Both the position numbers and the translations under genes were made by a program. A DNA stretch of 39,997 nucleotides from Candidatus Levybacteria bacterium RIFCSPLOWO2_01_FULL_38_21 (GTDB lineage Bacteria; Patescibacteriota; Microgenomatia; Levybacterales; UBA12049), in the NCBI GenBank assembly GCA_001782475.1, contig MFOT01000026.1:1-39997 (forward strand), in the 5' to 3' direction. Below are positions 15,680-25,018 of this stretch, one piece after another. The first letter of the stretch is position 1. Each line of letters opens with the position of its first letter. Below the pieces are notes generated by a model that saw only the letters and a program-made list of their open reading frames with translations, was not told the DNA's origin and made no database searches.

Positions 15680-16841
15680 TGACCACTCCATCCGTGGGCA
15701 GGATTTCAAACCAAATAAGTCCTCTGTTAAACTCGATAGGCGCTCCGGCTAAGTCAGATATTTGCGTTCTGCCCGTTTTGCTATCTTTTTTCCATGTGCC
15801 TTTTATTTGTTTGCCATCCATGAAAATTGTCGCCTTTCCGATCCCTTTTGTTCTGTACAAAAGATGTATATTATCTTCGTATCCGTCGTTAGCACTTAAT
15901 TCCTGCATAAATAATACTACAATATTTTTCGAAGTCAATTGTTTGTTTGTATTTTTATCAAGATAAGTTTCTTTTCCGCTATTTCTATTATAAAGATTTG
16001 TTGTAGGATCATAAATCCAATCCACGAAATACTCAGGCATTGTGGCCCAAAACTTAAGATGAATAGATTGAGCTGTTCCTCTGTTGGAAGAGACCGCATC
16101 TTCTTTAAAGGAATAGGGAAGAAAATCTTTGCTCCAAAGAGCACCTTTTTTATCAACATCGGATAGGGAGCGGGATGATCTTGCATACTCCCATAACTTA
16201 TCTGCTGTTGAATACATGGTATGCTCTGTTGAAACAGGGCGGCCAAGCCTGTCATAGTCCCTCCAGAAAACCGGGAATCCTATCGAAAATTGATTCAAGT
16301 CGTTATAAGCAGTCCATCCGTAATCATCAAGTTGCGAGAGAGCATCTGCCGGTCCGGGCTGATTTGCTCCCCCAACGTGCGCATACAAAGGGTAGTTTCC
16401 GTATTCCGAAAGAAAATCGATAAAATATGTCCTTGCCGAACGAATAGGCCCTATTTGTCCTGCGTCCTGACAGTAAAAAATTGCAAGAAATCTTGTAATT
16501 CCGCCTTCTGCAACAGCCTCATAAATAACATCTGCGGATGAAAGACCCGATTGAGGCATTGCCTCTTTATGATTTTCTACCATAACCCCTAATGGCCTAT
16601 GCTGTTCCCACCACTTACGCTGTTGTTTTGAATAGAAAGCACCGTTTAAAGGGCAGCTTTCTGTTTTGGGAAGATTAGGATCAAAAACTAATTTGCCTTC
16701 CGATCCCTTAACTGGAAGACCTACGGGGGAGATTACAGATTGCGAAGAGGCAGACTTTGAAAATAGAATGTAAGAAATTCCAGTTGATACAATATAAACT
16801 AAAACAATTAAAATTATGGTTAATAATTTTCTTTTTTTCAT
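15669..16841 (-). CDS. DUF3048 domain protein (YerB-like, membrane-anchored)
   Basis: LGVMVENHKEAMPQSGLSSADVIYEAVAEGGITRFLAIF...GPIRSARTYFIDFLSEY. Confidence 0.88.
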   Translation of the reverse strand: MKKRKLLTIILIVLVYIVSTGISYILFSKSASSQSVISPVGLPVKGSEGKLVFDPNLPKTESCPLNGAFYSKQQRKWWEQHRPLGVMVENHKEAMPQSGLSSADVIYEAVAEGGITRFLAIFYCQDAGQIGPIRSARTYFIDFLSEYGNYPLYAHVGGANQPGPADALSQLDDYGWTAYNDLNQFSIGFPVFWRDYDRLGRPVSTEHTMYSTADKLWEYARSSRSLSDVDKKGALWSKDFLPYSFKEDAVSSNRGTAQSIHLKFWATMPEYFVDWIYDPTTNLYNRNSGKETYLDKNTNKQLTSKNIVVLFMQELSANDGYEDNIHLLYRTKGIGKATIFMDGKQIKGTWKKDSKTGRTQISDLAGAPIEFNRGLIWFEILPTDGVVNVR

Positions 16842-17305
16842 CAGTCCTCTTTTTTAGCTGCTCTTAAAACTTTTTTCTCTTCATCCGTAAGTTCATACTC
16901 TGCTCCTTTTCCGTTTACTACTCTTTTTGCATACCATCTGGTTCCCGAACGTGAGTAAAGAGCAGAAATAATTATGCCTGTATCATTGGCATCAACCAGA
17001 GAAAGAACAAAGCTCTGGTCTCCTCCCGTATCTTTAAATGGATTAAATCTATGAAGTCCAATTTTTTGAATATGTAAAAGTCCTTCTTTTTCTAGATTAT
17101 CACAGTATTCCTTAATAATCTTGATCTCTTTACTATGAAGATCAATTTTAGAAAGAGTATCTTCAAGAATTGCTTTTAAGTTTTTATTATTTGCGCCTTT
17201 TGTTAGCCTTGAGTAATGGGAAAACATCTGCCAAAAAAATATTGTGAGGATCAAAAGCCAAATAAAAAATACACCAGCTATAACCAGGGTTAAATTGGGT
17301 ACCAT
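16841..17305 (-). CDS. DUF4446 family membrane protein
   Basis: HIQKIGLHRFNPFKDTGGDQSFVLSLVDANDTGIIISALYSRSGTRWYAKRV. Confidence 0.8.
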   Translation of the reverse strand: MVPNLTLVIAGVFFIWLLILTIFFWQMFSHYSRLTKGANNKNLKAILEDTLSKIDLHSKEIKIIKEYCDNLEKEGLLHIQKIGLHRFNPFKDTGGDQSFVLSLVDANDTGIIISALYSRSGTRWYAKRVVNGKGAEYELTDEEKKVLRAAKKED

Positions 17306-17328
17306 ATATATTCATCTATATTAGCCTC

Positions 17329-17358
17329 TTGACAGGCTCCCTGTCAATAGTGTAATCT
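17329..17358 (+). promoter_or_regulatory. Putative promoter with a dyad over the -35 element
   Basis: TTGACA at 17329-17334, TAATCT at 17353-17358; dyad TTGACAGG-CTC-CCTGTCAA at 17329-17347. Confidence 0.5.
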
Positions 17359-17371
17359 AGGCTCTATCTCA

Positions 17372-17644
17372 ATGAGGAAAACGCGGAAACAAAAAATAAT
17401 CGCAGATCTTCATCGCCAGCTCTATACGCTAAAGAGTCGGGAAGCTTCCTCTCTTAAGTCAGAAGAAGCTCCAAAGAGGCAGGAGATTCCCTCAATATCC
17501 TCTGCGGATACAAAAGTATATAGCTACTTAATAAAAGATATTTCAAAAACTGCGGTTGTTACGACAGCAATAATCATTGGTCAGTTTATTTTTTTCTTTT
17601 TACTAAAAAATCATCTAGTAAAAATCCCAGGACTAAATTACTGA
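17372..17644 (+). CDS. Hypothetical small membrane protein
   Basis: Basic N-terminus and a C-terminal TM (VVTTAIIIGQFIFFFLL); promoter-like sequence upstream. Confidence 0.65.
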   Translation: MRKTRKQKIIADLHRQLYTLKSREASSLKSEEAPKRQEIPSISSADTKVYSYLIKDISKTAVVTTAIIIGQFIFFFLLKNHLVKIPGLNY

Positions 17645-17666
17645 TGAAAGGGGGTGAATTATAAAT

Positions 17667-17807
17667 ATGGCATCAATGTACTGCGTAAAATGCAGAGCAA
17701 AAAGAGATGATCCAAATGCTCAAAAAGTTACCATGAAAAACGGTAAGCCAGCTCTTAAGGGCAAATGCCCGGTCTGTGGTACTGGAATGTACAGAATAGG
17801 CGGTTAA
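17667..17807 (+). CDS. DUF5679-like small zinc-ribbon protein (46 aa, not in the ORF track)
   Basis: MASMYCVKCRAKRDDPNAQKVTMKNGKPALKGKCPVCGTGMYRIGG with CxxC...CxxC; AGGGGGTGA Shine-Dalgarno upstream. Confidence 0.88.
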   Translation: MASMYCVKCRAKRDDPNAQKVTMKNGKPALKGKCPVCGTGMYRIGG

Positions 17808-17856
17808 TCTTTCTTGAAGGTCCTATCGATAGGAATAATTTTAATCTTCAAGAAAC

Positions 17857-17895
17857 AATAGAAAACCCCTCGATTCTTCTAGGGGTTTTTCTATT
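17857..17895. terminator. Rho-independent (bidirectional-looking) terminator, copy 1
   Basis: AATAGAAAACCCCTCGATTCTTCTAGGGGTTTTTCTATT. Confidence 0.85.
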
Positions 17896-17923
17896 CTATT
17901 GAGGCTTTAGAATCAATCTTTAT

Positions 17924-17965
17924 AATGTACGAGTTTGTAGACTTTGACGACGGAGACGTCCCGTT
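17924..17965 (-). pseudogene. Remnant of a GT39-like gene 3' end
   Basis: Minus strand reads *RDVSVVKVYKLVHYKD*, matching the C-terminus (PVSVVKVYKLVHYK*) of the CDS ending at 19249. Confidence 0.65.
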
Positions 17966-17974
17966 ATTCTAAAA

Positions 17975-18403
17975 CTAATTGTATTCCCTAAAATTAACTT
18001 CAAGTTGACTTTTGTATCCTTCGAAGGTAATTTTTGCTCGCTGGAATAAATCTTTTTGCCCAAGAATACATTTGTATAGAGAGATTGCTTCAATTATGCT
18101 CACGCTTAGGGCAAATTCATGATCTGCCATAAGCTTAGTATCGTAAATAATTGCTTTTAGATCAGTAAACCGGTAAAAGCGAAATGATCCTCCTACAGAA
18201 AACCCTTGAGTTACAGGGATTTTTTCCCATTTTATATTGAGGGCTTCTGCGATAACTGTTGAAATAACTGCTCCAGAAGCACCAGAATCAACAAGCGCAA
18301 ATGTAGAAAATTCAAAATTTTTATTTCTGAAGGTTACTGGAATTAGCGGAGCAAGTATAATTTTATCCTTAAAATCTGGCAGAGGACTACATGGGAATAT
18401 CAT
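17975..18403 (-). CDS. Retropepsin-like aspartic protease
   Basis: ALVDSGASGAVIS (DTGAS-type) and CILGQKDLF (ILG flap-partner motif). Confidence 0.85.
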   Translation of the reverse strand: MIFPCSPLPDFKDKIILAPLIPVTFRNKNFEFSTFALVDSGASGAVISTVIAEALNIKWEKIPVTQGFSVGGSFRFYRFTDLKAIIYDTKLMADHEFALSVSIIEAISLYKCILGQKDLFQRAKITFEGYKSQLEVNFREYN

Positions 18404-18408
18404 TAGAT

Positions 18409-18600
18409 TTAACCAACAAAATTAGAATAGGATTCGCCTGCGGGAAAATAATAAACTTTTTCTTTCGTATTTTTTGCTTTTTTCATTGCCTCTTTTAGAT
18501 TTTTACCATGAAAAAGTACATGATTAAAATCGTGAGAAATAGCTATCCATCCACTCTTATAACCCTTAAGTAATTTAATAAAATCAATCTTATTCTGTTT
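18409..18600 (-). CDS. DUF5678-like small protein
   Basis: GYKSGWIAISHDFNHVLFHGKNLKEAMKKAKNTKEKVYYFPAG. Probable start at the second Met of the ORF (MKQNKID...). Confidence 0.65.
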   Translation of the reverse strand, partial: KQNKIDFIKLLKGYKSGWIAISHDFNHVLFHGKNLKEAMKKAKNTKEKVYYFPAGESYSNFVG

Positions 18601-18661
18601 CATGAACTTATTATACCATCTTGTCAAGAAACTTCAAGATTTAATGCGCACTCAAGAAAAC

Positions 18662-18700
18662 AATAGAAAACCCCTTGATTCTTCTCGGGGTTTTTCTATT
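18662..18700. terminator. Rho-independent terminator, copy 2
   Basis: AATAGAAAACCCCTTGATTCTTCTCGGGGTTTTTCTATT, nearly identical to 17857-17895. Confidence 0.85.
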
Positions 18701-18712
18701 TTAAAATTAACC

Positions 18713-19216
18713 TTAAATCTTTTTTACAAAACCGATATTTCTCTTAAGCATTTGGGGAGCTGATTTATGAAGCTTTTCTTGCGATGTTGACCGAGTAAGA
18801 TTTTCTAGCACCACTGGTTTTATACCCGCATCAAATAAATCATAGGCCGTAGCCAGTACACAACAATCAGTGTCAAAACCGCATAAATCAACCTCTGAAA
18901 CGTCATGCTCCTTTAAACCTTTTTCTATTTCAGGCACTTTATAAGCAGAAAGGATGTTTTTATAAAATAAACTCTTATCATTTGTAAACTCTTTTATTTC
19001 ATCACATACATCTGCTGCTGGGAAATCTGTGCAATCTTCCCATTCGGAAATTCGCCATAAAGGAGAGGAAGGATCATTCTTGAATACGGTAAAGTATATG
19101 ACTGAGTATTGATCTGCTTTTCCTTTAAGAAACTTTTGTATTCTCCCAACAATAGGTTTTGTTTCTTCATTAAGAAAATATTTTTGTACATCAATAACTA
19201 TAAGTGCTTTTTTCAT
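18713..19216 (-). CDS. Isochorismatase-family cysteine hydrolase
   Basis: KALIVIDVQKYFL and CGFDTDCCVLATAYDLFDAGI (D/K/C triad context). Confidence 0.88.
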   Translation of the reverse strand: MKKALIVIDVQKYFLNEETKPIVGRIQKFLKGKADQYSVIYFTVFKNDPSSPLWRISEWEDCTDFPAADVCDEIKEFTNDKSLFYKNILSAYKVPEIEKGLKEHDVSEVDLCGFDTDCCVLATAYDLFDAGIKPVVLENLTRSTSQEKLHKSAPQMLKRNIGFVKKI

Positions 19217-19248
19217 ATTTGAATTATACACCTAACGGCACTTTTTAT

Positions 19249-20847
19249 TCACTTATAATGAACGAGTTTGTAGACTTTGACAACGGAGACGGGCCACTCA
19301 CCGGCAATTTCTGCTCTGCCGAATCCTGCAACTTCCCAAAGAGAATTACCAAGCGGATGACAGGGGTTTTGCTCACATACTACAAGAAGTTGATCGGTAA
19401 CGGATTTTCTTTCCGGGTCAACTTGGGAATTTTGAATTATCATTGGAGATTTAGTTTCAAGTGTAAAGAAATATCTGTAAGCATGGTCAGAGTTACCGCC
19501 TGTTATGAGGGCAAAATTAAAGGGTTTATCATCTGCTTTTTCCAAAACAAACTTTGAGATCTTCTTAACCTGCGCAAGTTGTCTATTTGGTTCATGTCTA
19601 AAAGGAACTCCAGTTAAGTTTATATAAACAACAGCTATAAGACCTGCTACTCCGGCAATTTTAAAAATGTTCTTTTTATTAAAAATAAAAAAATCAAAAG
19701 CAACTCCTGTAAGAATAAAAGGCAGAGGAAACATAAATCCCAAATAGTAATCGTATATGGGTTTTTTGTAAAAACCAAAAAGGCCGATCCCCACAACCAG
19801 CCAGATAACCAAAAGCAATAGCCTTAAGAATTCCGGACTTTCCTTAGTTTTTTGTCTCAAACTTGGAAAAGCCTGGACAAACTTATACAAAAGTACAGAA
19901 ACGCAAACAATAGTAAGAAGCAAAGTCAAATAATACCAGACTGCCATATCAAGATGTGCTCTTATGGCAACTTGCTCGGGAGGCGGGAAATTTGTAATTA
20001 GTCTTCCGAAAAGCCGGAAAAAGACATTTGAGATATTATCGAAAAATCTTATCCCAACACCTGTATCTCCTGAGTGAAGAATGAAATTAAAGATACTTAT
20101 TACATTGGGGAATTCATGTCTTACTTCAAAAGCTAAAAACGGAGAAAGTCCGATTATAAAGCCTAAAAAAATAGCCAGGTAGTTTTTTATTAAAATTAAA
20201 ATATTTCTTGAAGATTCAAAAAGATACCTAATTACAAAAGTCGATAAAACATAAATTGCAATTATAAAACCTAAGAATAATGCTAAATAATGAAGCTGCA
20301 TCGATATTCCAAGAAGTACCCCGCCTAAAATAAATAGTTTTACGTTGTTTTTTATTAAAGCTCTATAAATAACATAGAGGGTTAGAAGAGAGAAAAAGGG
20401 AAAGATATTTGGATTCCAGGAAGATCTTGAGTGTGCAATAACAAGTGGAGAGATTGCATAAAGCAAGGAGGAAATTAATGCAACCCTTTGGTTAAAAATT
20501 TCTTTGGCAAATTTATAAACCAACCAAACCGTGGCAATCCCAAAAAGAGCAACCATGACTGCCGGGCCAACCGGGTTATAATTGAATATCAATAGAAAGG
20601 GCGCCATAAAGTAGTAGTAAATAGGGCCTAAAAAGAATCCTCCGACAGATGCTGTAGGACCAAGAAGAGTTAATTTTCCGTGTAAGATATTATAGACCAC
20701 CAAAACATCTCTTCCCTCGTCTCCTAAGAAAGTCATATAGTCCTGGATTCTATATAACCTCAAGAAAGCAGCAAAAACCAAAATACCCAAAAGCAGTAAC
20801 TTTGGTCTCAATATTTGAGATTTGAGATTTGAGATTTGAGATTTCAT
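19249..20847 (-). CDS. ArnT/PMT-like (GT39-type) membrane glycosyltransferase
   Basis: Polytopic; N-terminal FLRLYRIQDYMTFLGDEGRDVLVVYNIL with the catalytic-loop Asp/Glu pattern. Confidence 0.8.
   Translation of the reverse strand: MKSQISNLKSQILRPKLLLLGILVFAAFLRLYRIQDYMTFLGDEGRDVLVVYNILHGKLTLLGPTASVGGFFLGPIYYYFMAPFLLIFNYNPVGPAVMVALFGIATVWLVYKFAKEIFNQRVALISSLLYAISPLVIAHSRSSWNPNIFPFFSLLTLYVIYRALIKNNVKLFILGGVLLGISMQLHYLALFLGFIIAIYVLSTFVIRYLFESSRNILILIKNYLAIFLGFIIGLSPFLAFEVRHEFPNVISIFNFILHSGDTGVGIRFFDNISNVFFRLFGRLITNFPPPEQVAIRAHLDMAVWYYLTLLLTIVCVSVLLYKFVQAFPSLRQKTKESPEFLRLLLLVIWLVVGIGLFGFYKKPIYDYYLGFMFPLPFILTGVAFDFFIFNKKNIFKIAGVAGLIAVVYINLTGVPFRHEPNRQLAQVKKISKFVLEKADDKPFNFALITGGNSDHAYRYFFTLETKSPMIIQNSQVDPERKSVTDQLLVVCEQNPCHPLGNSLWEVAGFGRAEIAGEWPVSVVKVYKLVHYK
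20813..20844. repeat. Heptanucleotide tandem repeat (ATTTGAG)x4 plus ATTT
   Basis: Four perfect copies in the first codons of the GT39-like gene (MKSQISNLKSQI). Confidence 0.95.
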
Positions 20848-21986
20848 CCCTGAGGTTCTTTGCGCCAGATGATCTTATTATAAACGGTGAAATTCCAAAT
20901 TAAAAGAAGACCAGTTCCAATAATAAAATAAAGATTAATTAAAAGTCTATTTTCGCGACCAAATATACTCCCTAAAATAAAAATAGTGCCGGTCTGAATA
21001 AAGATAACCCCAAATGATGAAGTTGCATAGAACTGAAGCATCTTAAGAAGATAAGATCCTAGATTATTAGCTTTTCTTTCTTCGAATGTCCAAAGATTGT
21101 TAAGATTATAATTTGAAAAAATAGCAAGAGCGGCTCCTGCAAGATTTGCAATTTCAGGACGAAAATTAAATTTTGTAAACAATAAATTAAGCACTGCCCA
21201 GTTTATAATAAATCCGGTCCCTCCTACAACCAGGAACTTACCAAATTTTCCGAAAAGTATTTCTTGAATACGAGTAATAATTACAAATTTAAACACTTCA
21301 AGAATATAGCCAATAGGTGCGATCTTTGATCTTCCTAAAGCTCTGTCTGAGAAGTGGAATGGAACTTCCCCAATCTTAAATCCGTCCCTAATTGCTTTTT
21401 GCAAAAAGGATATTTGAAAAATATATCCTTTATAATTTGTAAGCTCTTCTCTCTCTTTTAGAAACACTTCTTTTTTAAGCGCTCTAAAGCCCCCAGTCCA
21501 GTCGTGAATTGAAAACTTCATAAATATAGTTCTCACAAAAAGATTTGCAACAATTGAAAATAATTTTCTAAGTAAAGGCCAGTTTTTAGGAATTGATCCT
21601 CCGTTGCTATATCTATTTCCGATTACCATATCGTATCCTTCGTCTATTTTTTTTATAAATTCCGGAATTTTCTCAGGATCATGCTGAAAGTCAGCATCCA
21701 TTTCAAACATTACATCTGCCTTCAGTTTTTCTACTGCATATGTCATTGCCCTAACATATGCTGCGCCTAGTCCATGTCTTTCTCCCGAGCTGACATCAAG
21801 ATTTTTCCATTCCTGCATAAGTTTTTTTACTTCATTTGCCGTTCCGTCTGGGGAATTATCATCTGCAACCAAAATATTCATATCGTGATTTTTAATCTTG
21901 GGGAAAATTTCGTTTTCTAAAATGGGAATTAGTCTATCTATATTTCCCTTCTCATTGTAAGTAGGGGTAATAATAACTACCTTCAT
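20844..21986 (-). CDS. Polyprenol-phosphate mannosyltransferase-like GT2 fused to a GtrA-like domain
   Basis: VVIITPTYNEKGNIDRLI...VADDNSPDGTANEV...MDADFQHDPEKIP; C-terminal GKFLVVGGTGFIINWAVLNLL TM domain. Confidence 0.9.
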   Translation of the reverse strand: MKVVIITPTYNEKGNIDRLIPILENEIFPKIKNHDMNILVADDNSPDGTANEVKKLMQEWKNLDVSSGERHGLGAAYVRAMTYAVEKLKADVMFEMDADFQHDPEKIPEFIKKIDEGYDMVIGNRYSNGGSIPKNWPLLRKLFSIVANLFVRTIFMKFSIHDWTGGFRALKKEVFLKEREELTNYKGYIFQISFLQKAIRDGFKIGEVPFHFSDRALGRSKIAPIGYILEVFKFVIITRIQEILFGKFGKFLVVGGTGFIINWAVLNLLFTKFNFRPEIANLAGAALAIFSNYNLNNLWTFEERKANNLGSYLLKMLQFYATSSFGVIFIQTGTIFILGSIFGRENRLLINLYFIIGTGLLLIWNFTVYNKIIWRKEPQG

Positions 21987-21989
21987 TAT

Positions 21990-22949
21990 TTATAAGCTCT
22001 TAAAGTATTGTATGGTTTTTGCAAGACCTTGGTCAATACTCACTTTAGGAGTCCATCCGATAAGATTTTTCGCTTTGTTTATATCGGGTCTTCTTACTTT
22101 TGGATCATCTTCCGGCAAAGGTTCAAATATTATCTCTGATGAAGAGTTGGTCATTTTTTTTATAATATTTGCAAGATCTAATATTGTTTTCTCGTTTGGA
22201 TTTCCTAAATTTAACACTTCCCCTTTTGTCCTATCGGAGAAAATCGCCCTAATTAATCCATCTAGCAAATCATCAATATAACATATACTTCTTGTTTGAC
22301 TACCGTTTCCATAAACTGTTAAAGGCTTGTTTGAAATTGCCTGATTTATAAAATTTGAAATTACTCTTCCGTCATCTGCCCTCATATTGGATCCATAAGT
22401 ATTAAATATTCTTATAATCCGGGTATCTGTATTAAATTTTCTAAAATAAGCCATTGTAATTGCCTCTCCGAACCGTTTTCCTTCATCATAAACTGATCGT
22501 ATTCCGACAGAATTTACATTCCCAAAATAATCTTCTCTCTGCGGTGAAACTTTAGGATCTCCATAGACCTCAGAGGATGAGGCGTAAAGAAATTTAGAAT
22601 TAAATTTTCTAGCAATTTTTAAAAGATTATAGGTACCGACTGAGTTAACAAGAAGAGTTTCTGTTGGAAAATTTATGTAGCTTATCGGACTCTTTTTATT
22701 TGGCGAGGCAGGAGAAGCAAGGTGAAAAATGTAATCTATTTTAGGCAGTTTTATATTTCGAAAAGAAGGATCAATAAGATCTGCACTTAAAAAAGTAAAG
22801 TTCTTGTTTTTGATAAAATCCTCTATGTTCTTTTTATTTCCGGTAATTAAATTGTCTATACAAATTAGTCTATAATTCTTGTCAAGCAGTCTCTCGCAAA
22901 GATTTGACCCAATAAATCCTGCTCCTCCTGCAACAAGTATTGTCTGCAT
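21990..22949 (-). CDS. UDP-glucuronate decarboxylase (UXS)-like SDR
   Basis: GGAGFIGSNLCERLL, HLASPASP, SSSEVYGDP, YDEGKRFGEA, NTYGSNMRADDGRVISNFI. Confidence 0.85.
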   Translation of the reverse strand: MQTILVAGGAGFIGSNLCERLLDKNYRLICIDNLITGNKKNIEDFIKNKNFTFLSADLIDPSFRNIKLPKIDYIFHLASPASPNKKSPISYINFPTETLLVNSVGTYNLLKIARKFNSKFLYASSSEVYGDPKVSPQREDYFGNVNSVGIRSVYDEGKRFGEAITMAYFRKFNTDTRIIRIFNTYGSNMRADDGRVISNFINQAISNKPLTVYGNGSQTRSICYIDDLLDGLIRAIFSDRTKGEVLNLGNPNEKTILDLANIIKKMTNSSSEIIFEPLPEDDPKVRRPDINKAKNLIGWTPKVSIDQGLAKTIQYFKSL

Positions 22950-22952
22950 AAA

Positions 22953-23927
22953 CTATTTAGCTTTCTTTTCTCTCTTTAAGTCTGTTTCAACCATCAATTC
23001 CACCAGCTGCTTAAAACTTGTCTTAGGTTTCCAACCTAATATTTTTTTAGCTTTACTCGCATCTCCAATTAAATAATCAACCTCTGCCGGTCGCATATGA
23101 GCTTCCATATTTGAGACGACGTACTTTTGCCAATCTTTAATTCCAACGTAGTTGAATGCAAGCTCCACAAAGTCCTTAACGCTATGATTTTCTCCTGTTG
23201 CTATTACATAATCGTCTGGTTTATTCTGCGCAAGCATTAACCAAATTGCCTCAACATAATCTCCTGCATATCCCCAATCTCTCTTGGGCTCAAGAGAACC
23301 AAGTTCTAATTTTTTCTGTTTTCCAAGGCTAATTCGAGCAACCGCATGACTTATCTTACGTGTAACAAACTCGAGTCCTCTTCTTGGAGACTCATGGTTA
23401 AAAAGCATTCCGGAGCATGCAAAAATTCCGTAACTTTCTCTATAGTTTACAGTAATGTAGTGACCGTAAACTTTGGCAACTCCGTAAGGGCTTCTTGGAT
23501 GAAACCTGGTCGTTTCCTTTTGCGGCGTTTCCGTAACTTTACCAAACATCTCAGATGATGACGCTTGGTAAAACTTAATTTTTGGATTTACTGTTCTTAT
23601 CGCTTCTAGTACTCTGGTAACTCCCAAGGCGGTAAACTCACCCGTTAGGACGGGCTGATTCCATGAAGTTTTTACATAAGATTGCGCTGCTAAGTTATAA
23701 ACCTCATCAGGCTGTGCTTCCAAAAGAGCTGAGGCAAGAGAACTCTGATCTAAAAGATCTCCCTGAATAAGATTAACTTTATCTTCGATCTCTTTTATTC
23801 TTTCAAAATTGATAGTGCTGGTTCTTCTGGTTAATCCGTATACGTTGTATCCTTTTTTAAGCAGGAACTCTGCAAGATATGATCCGTCTTGTCCGGTAAT
23901 TCCGGTTATAAGCGCTTTTTTTGCCAT
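22953..23927 (-). CDS. gmd: GDP-mannose 4,6-dehydratase
   Basis: [74 protein letters not shown]. Confidence 0.95.
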   Translation of the reverse strand: MAKKALITGITGQDGSYLAEFLLKKGYNVYGLTRRTSTINFERIKEIEDKVNLIQGDLLDQSSLASALLEAQPDEVYNLAAQSYVKTSWNQPVLTGEFTALGVTRVLEAIRTVNPKIKFYQASSSEMFGKVTETPQKETTRFHPRSPYGVAKVYGHYITVNYRESYGIFACSGMLFNHESPRRGLEFVTRKISHAVARISLGKQKKLELGSLEPKRDWGYAGDYVEAIWLMLAQNKPDDYVIATGENHSVKDFVELAFNYVGIKDWQKYVVSNMEAHMRPAEVDYLIGDASKAKKILGWKPKTSFKQLVELMVETDLKREKKAK

Positions 23928-23937
23928 ATTTTAGATT

Positions 23938-24897
23938 TTAAATTATATTTCTCCAATAGTCTAGGGTATCTTTTAATGTTTTATCTATGGGTATCTTGGG
24001 TTCCCAGCCGGTAAGATTAGTAAATTTTGTTCTGTTGCAAAGAAGATCGGGGTTATCGCTTGGGCGAAGCAGCGATTTATCCAATTTGACTTTTATTTTT
24101 GTTTTCGACAACGACAGAATCTTATTAAGAATCCCGAAGATTGTGTAAGATTTTCCAGAGCCGATGTTATAAACATCTCCCTTCTTACCTTTTTCTATGG
24201 CAAGTACATATGCCTGCATCATATCTCTTACATCGGTAAAGTCGCGCTTACTTTCCAAATTGCCAGTCAATAGGATGGGTTCTGTCTTCTTCTTTTCAAT
24301 CTCTGCTATCTTTTTAGCAAAAGACGCTACTACAAAATGTGAAGATTGCCTCGGTCCTATATGATTAAATGGCCGGACTCTTATTATTTTAAGACTATGA
24401 GATAAAAAATACTGAAGCCCCAAGAAATCTTGTGTTATTTTTGAGACCGCATAAGGACTAGCAGGCATTAATTTTGTATCCTCATCTATAGGCAGGTCTT
24501 TTTTTTCGACAATTCCATAAACTTCAGCTGATGAGACAATAAGAATACGAGTATTTAAGTACTTAAGTTTTCTTACTGCTTCCAAAAGATTAAGCTGCGC
24601 CCTAACATTATTTTTAATAGTTTCAAATGGATTATCAAAACTCGCCTTAGGAGAAGTCAATGCCGCTAAGTGGAAGATGAAGTCTGGCTTAGTTTCTCTT
24701 ACGATATCCAAAACTTTTTTTTCATCAATTAGATTAAGTTTAAACAAATCAATTTTTGTTTTTATTTTTTCTACATTTTTTAAACTCTGCTCTTCAAGAT
24801 AAGTTCCCGAAATTTTTCCTTTATTCTGTAAAACTAAATATTCGGCAAGAAAACTCCCTGCAAAACCCGAGATCCCTGTTATTAAAATATTCTTCAT
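23938..24897 (-). CDS. NAD-dependent epimerase/dehydratase, GDP-6-deoxy-4-keto-mannose reductase-like
   Basis: ILITGISGFAGSFLAEYL, HLAALTSPKASFDNPFETIKNN, RPFNHIGPRQSSHFVVASFAKKIAEIE. Next to gmd. Confidence 0.78.
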   Translation of the reverse strand: MKNILITGISGFAGSFLAEYLVLQNKGKISGTYLEEQSLKNVEKIKTKIDLFKLNLIDEKKVLDIVRETKPDFIFHLAALTSPKASFDNPFETIKNNVRAQLNLLEAVRKLKYLNTRILIVSSAEVYGIVEKKDLPIDEDTKLMPASPYAVSKITQDFLGLQYFLSHSLKIIRVRPFNHIGPRQSSHFVVASFAKKIAEIEKKKTEPILLTGNLESKRDFTDVRDMMQAYVLAIEKGKKGDVYNIGSGKSYTIFGILNKILSLSKTKIKVKLDKSLLRPSDNPDLLCNRTKFTNLTGWEPKIPIDKTLKDTLDYWRNII

Positions 24898-24970
24898 GCC
24901 CCTTCGTCTCCTTGTTCTCTAGTATTTTTAAAAAAGAGAAACTTTGTGTGAAAATCAGGCCAAGGACTAC

Positions 24971-25018
24971 GGAAGCATGAATCCATCCGAAATTTTAATG
25001 AAGGAGGATTCATCTTCC
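24971..25018. repeat. Imperfect inverted repeat at the 3' end of ugd
   Basis: GGAAG-c-ATGAATCC ... GGATTCAT-CTTCC. Confidence 0.6.
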
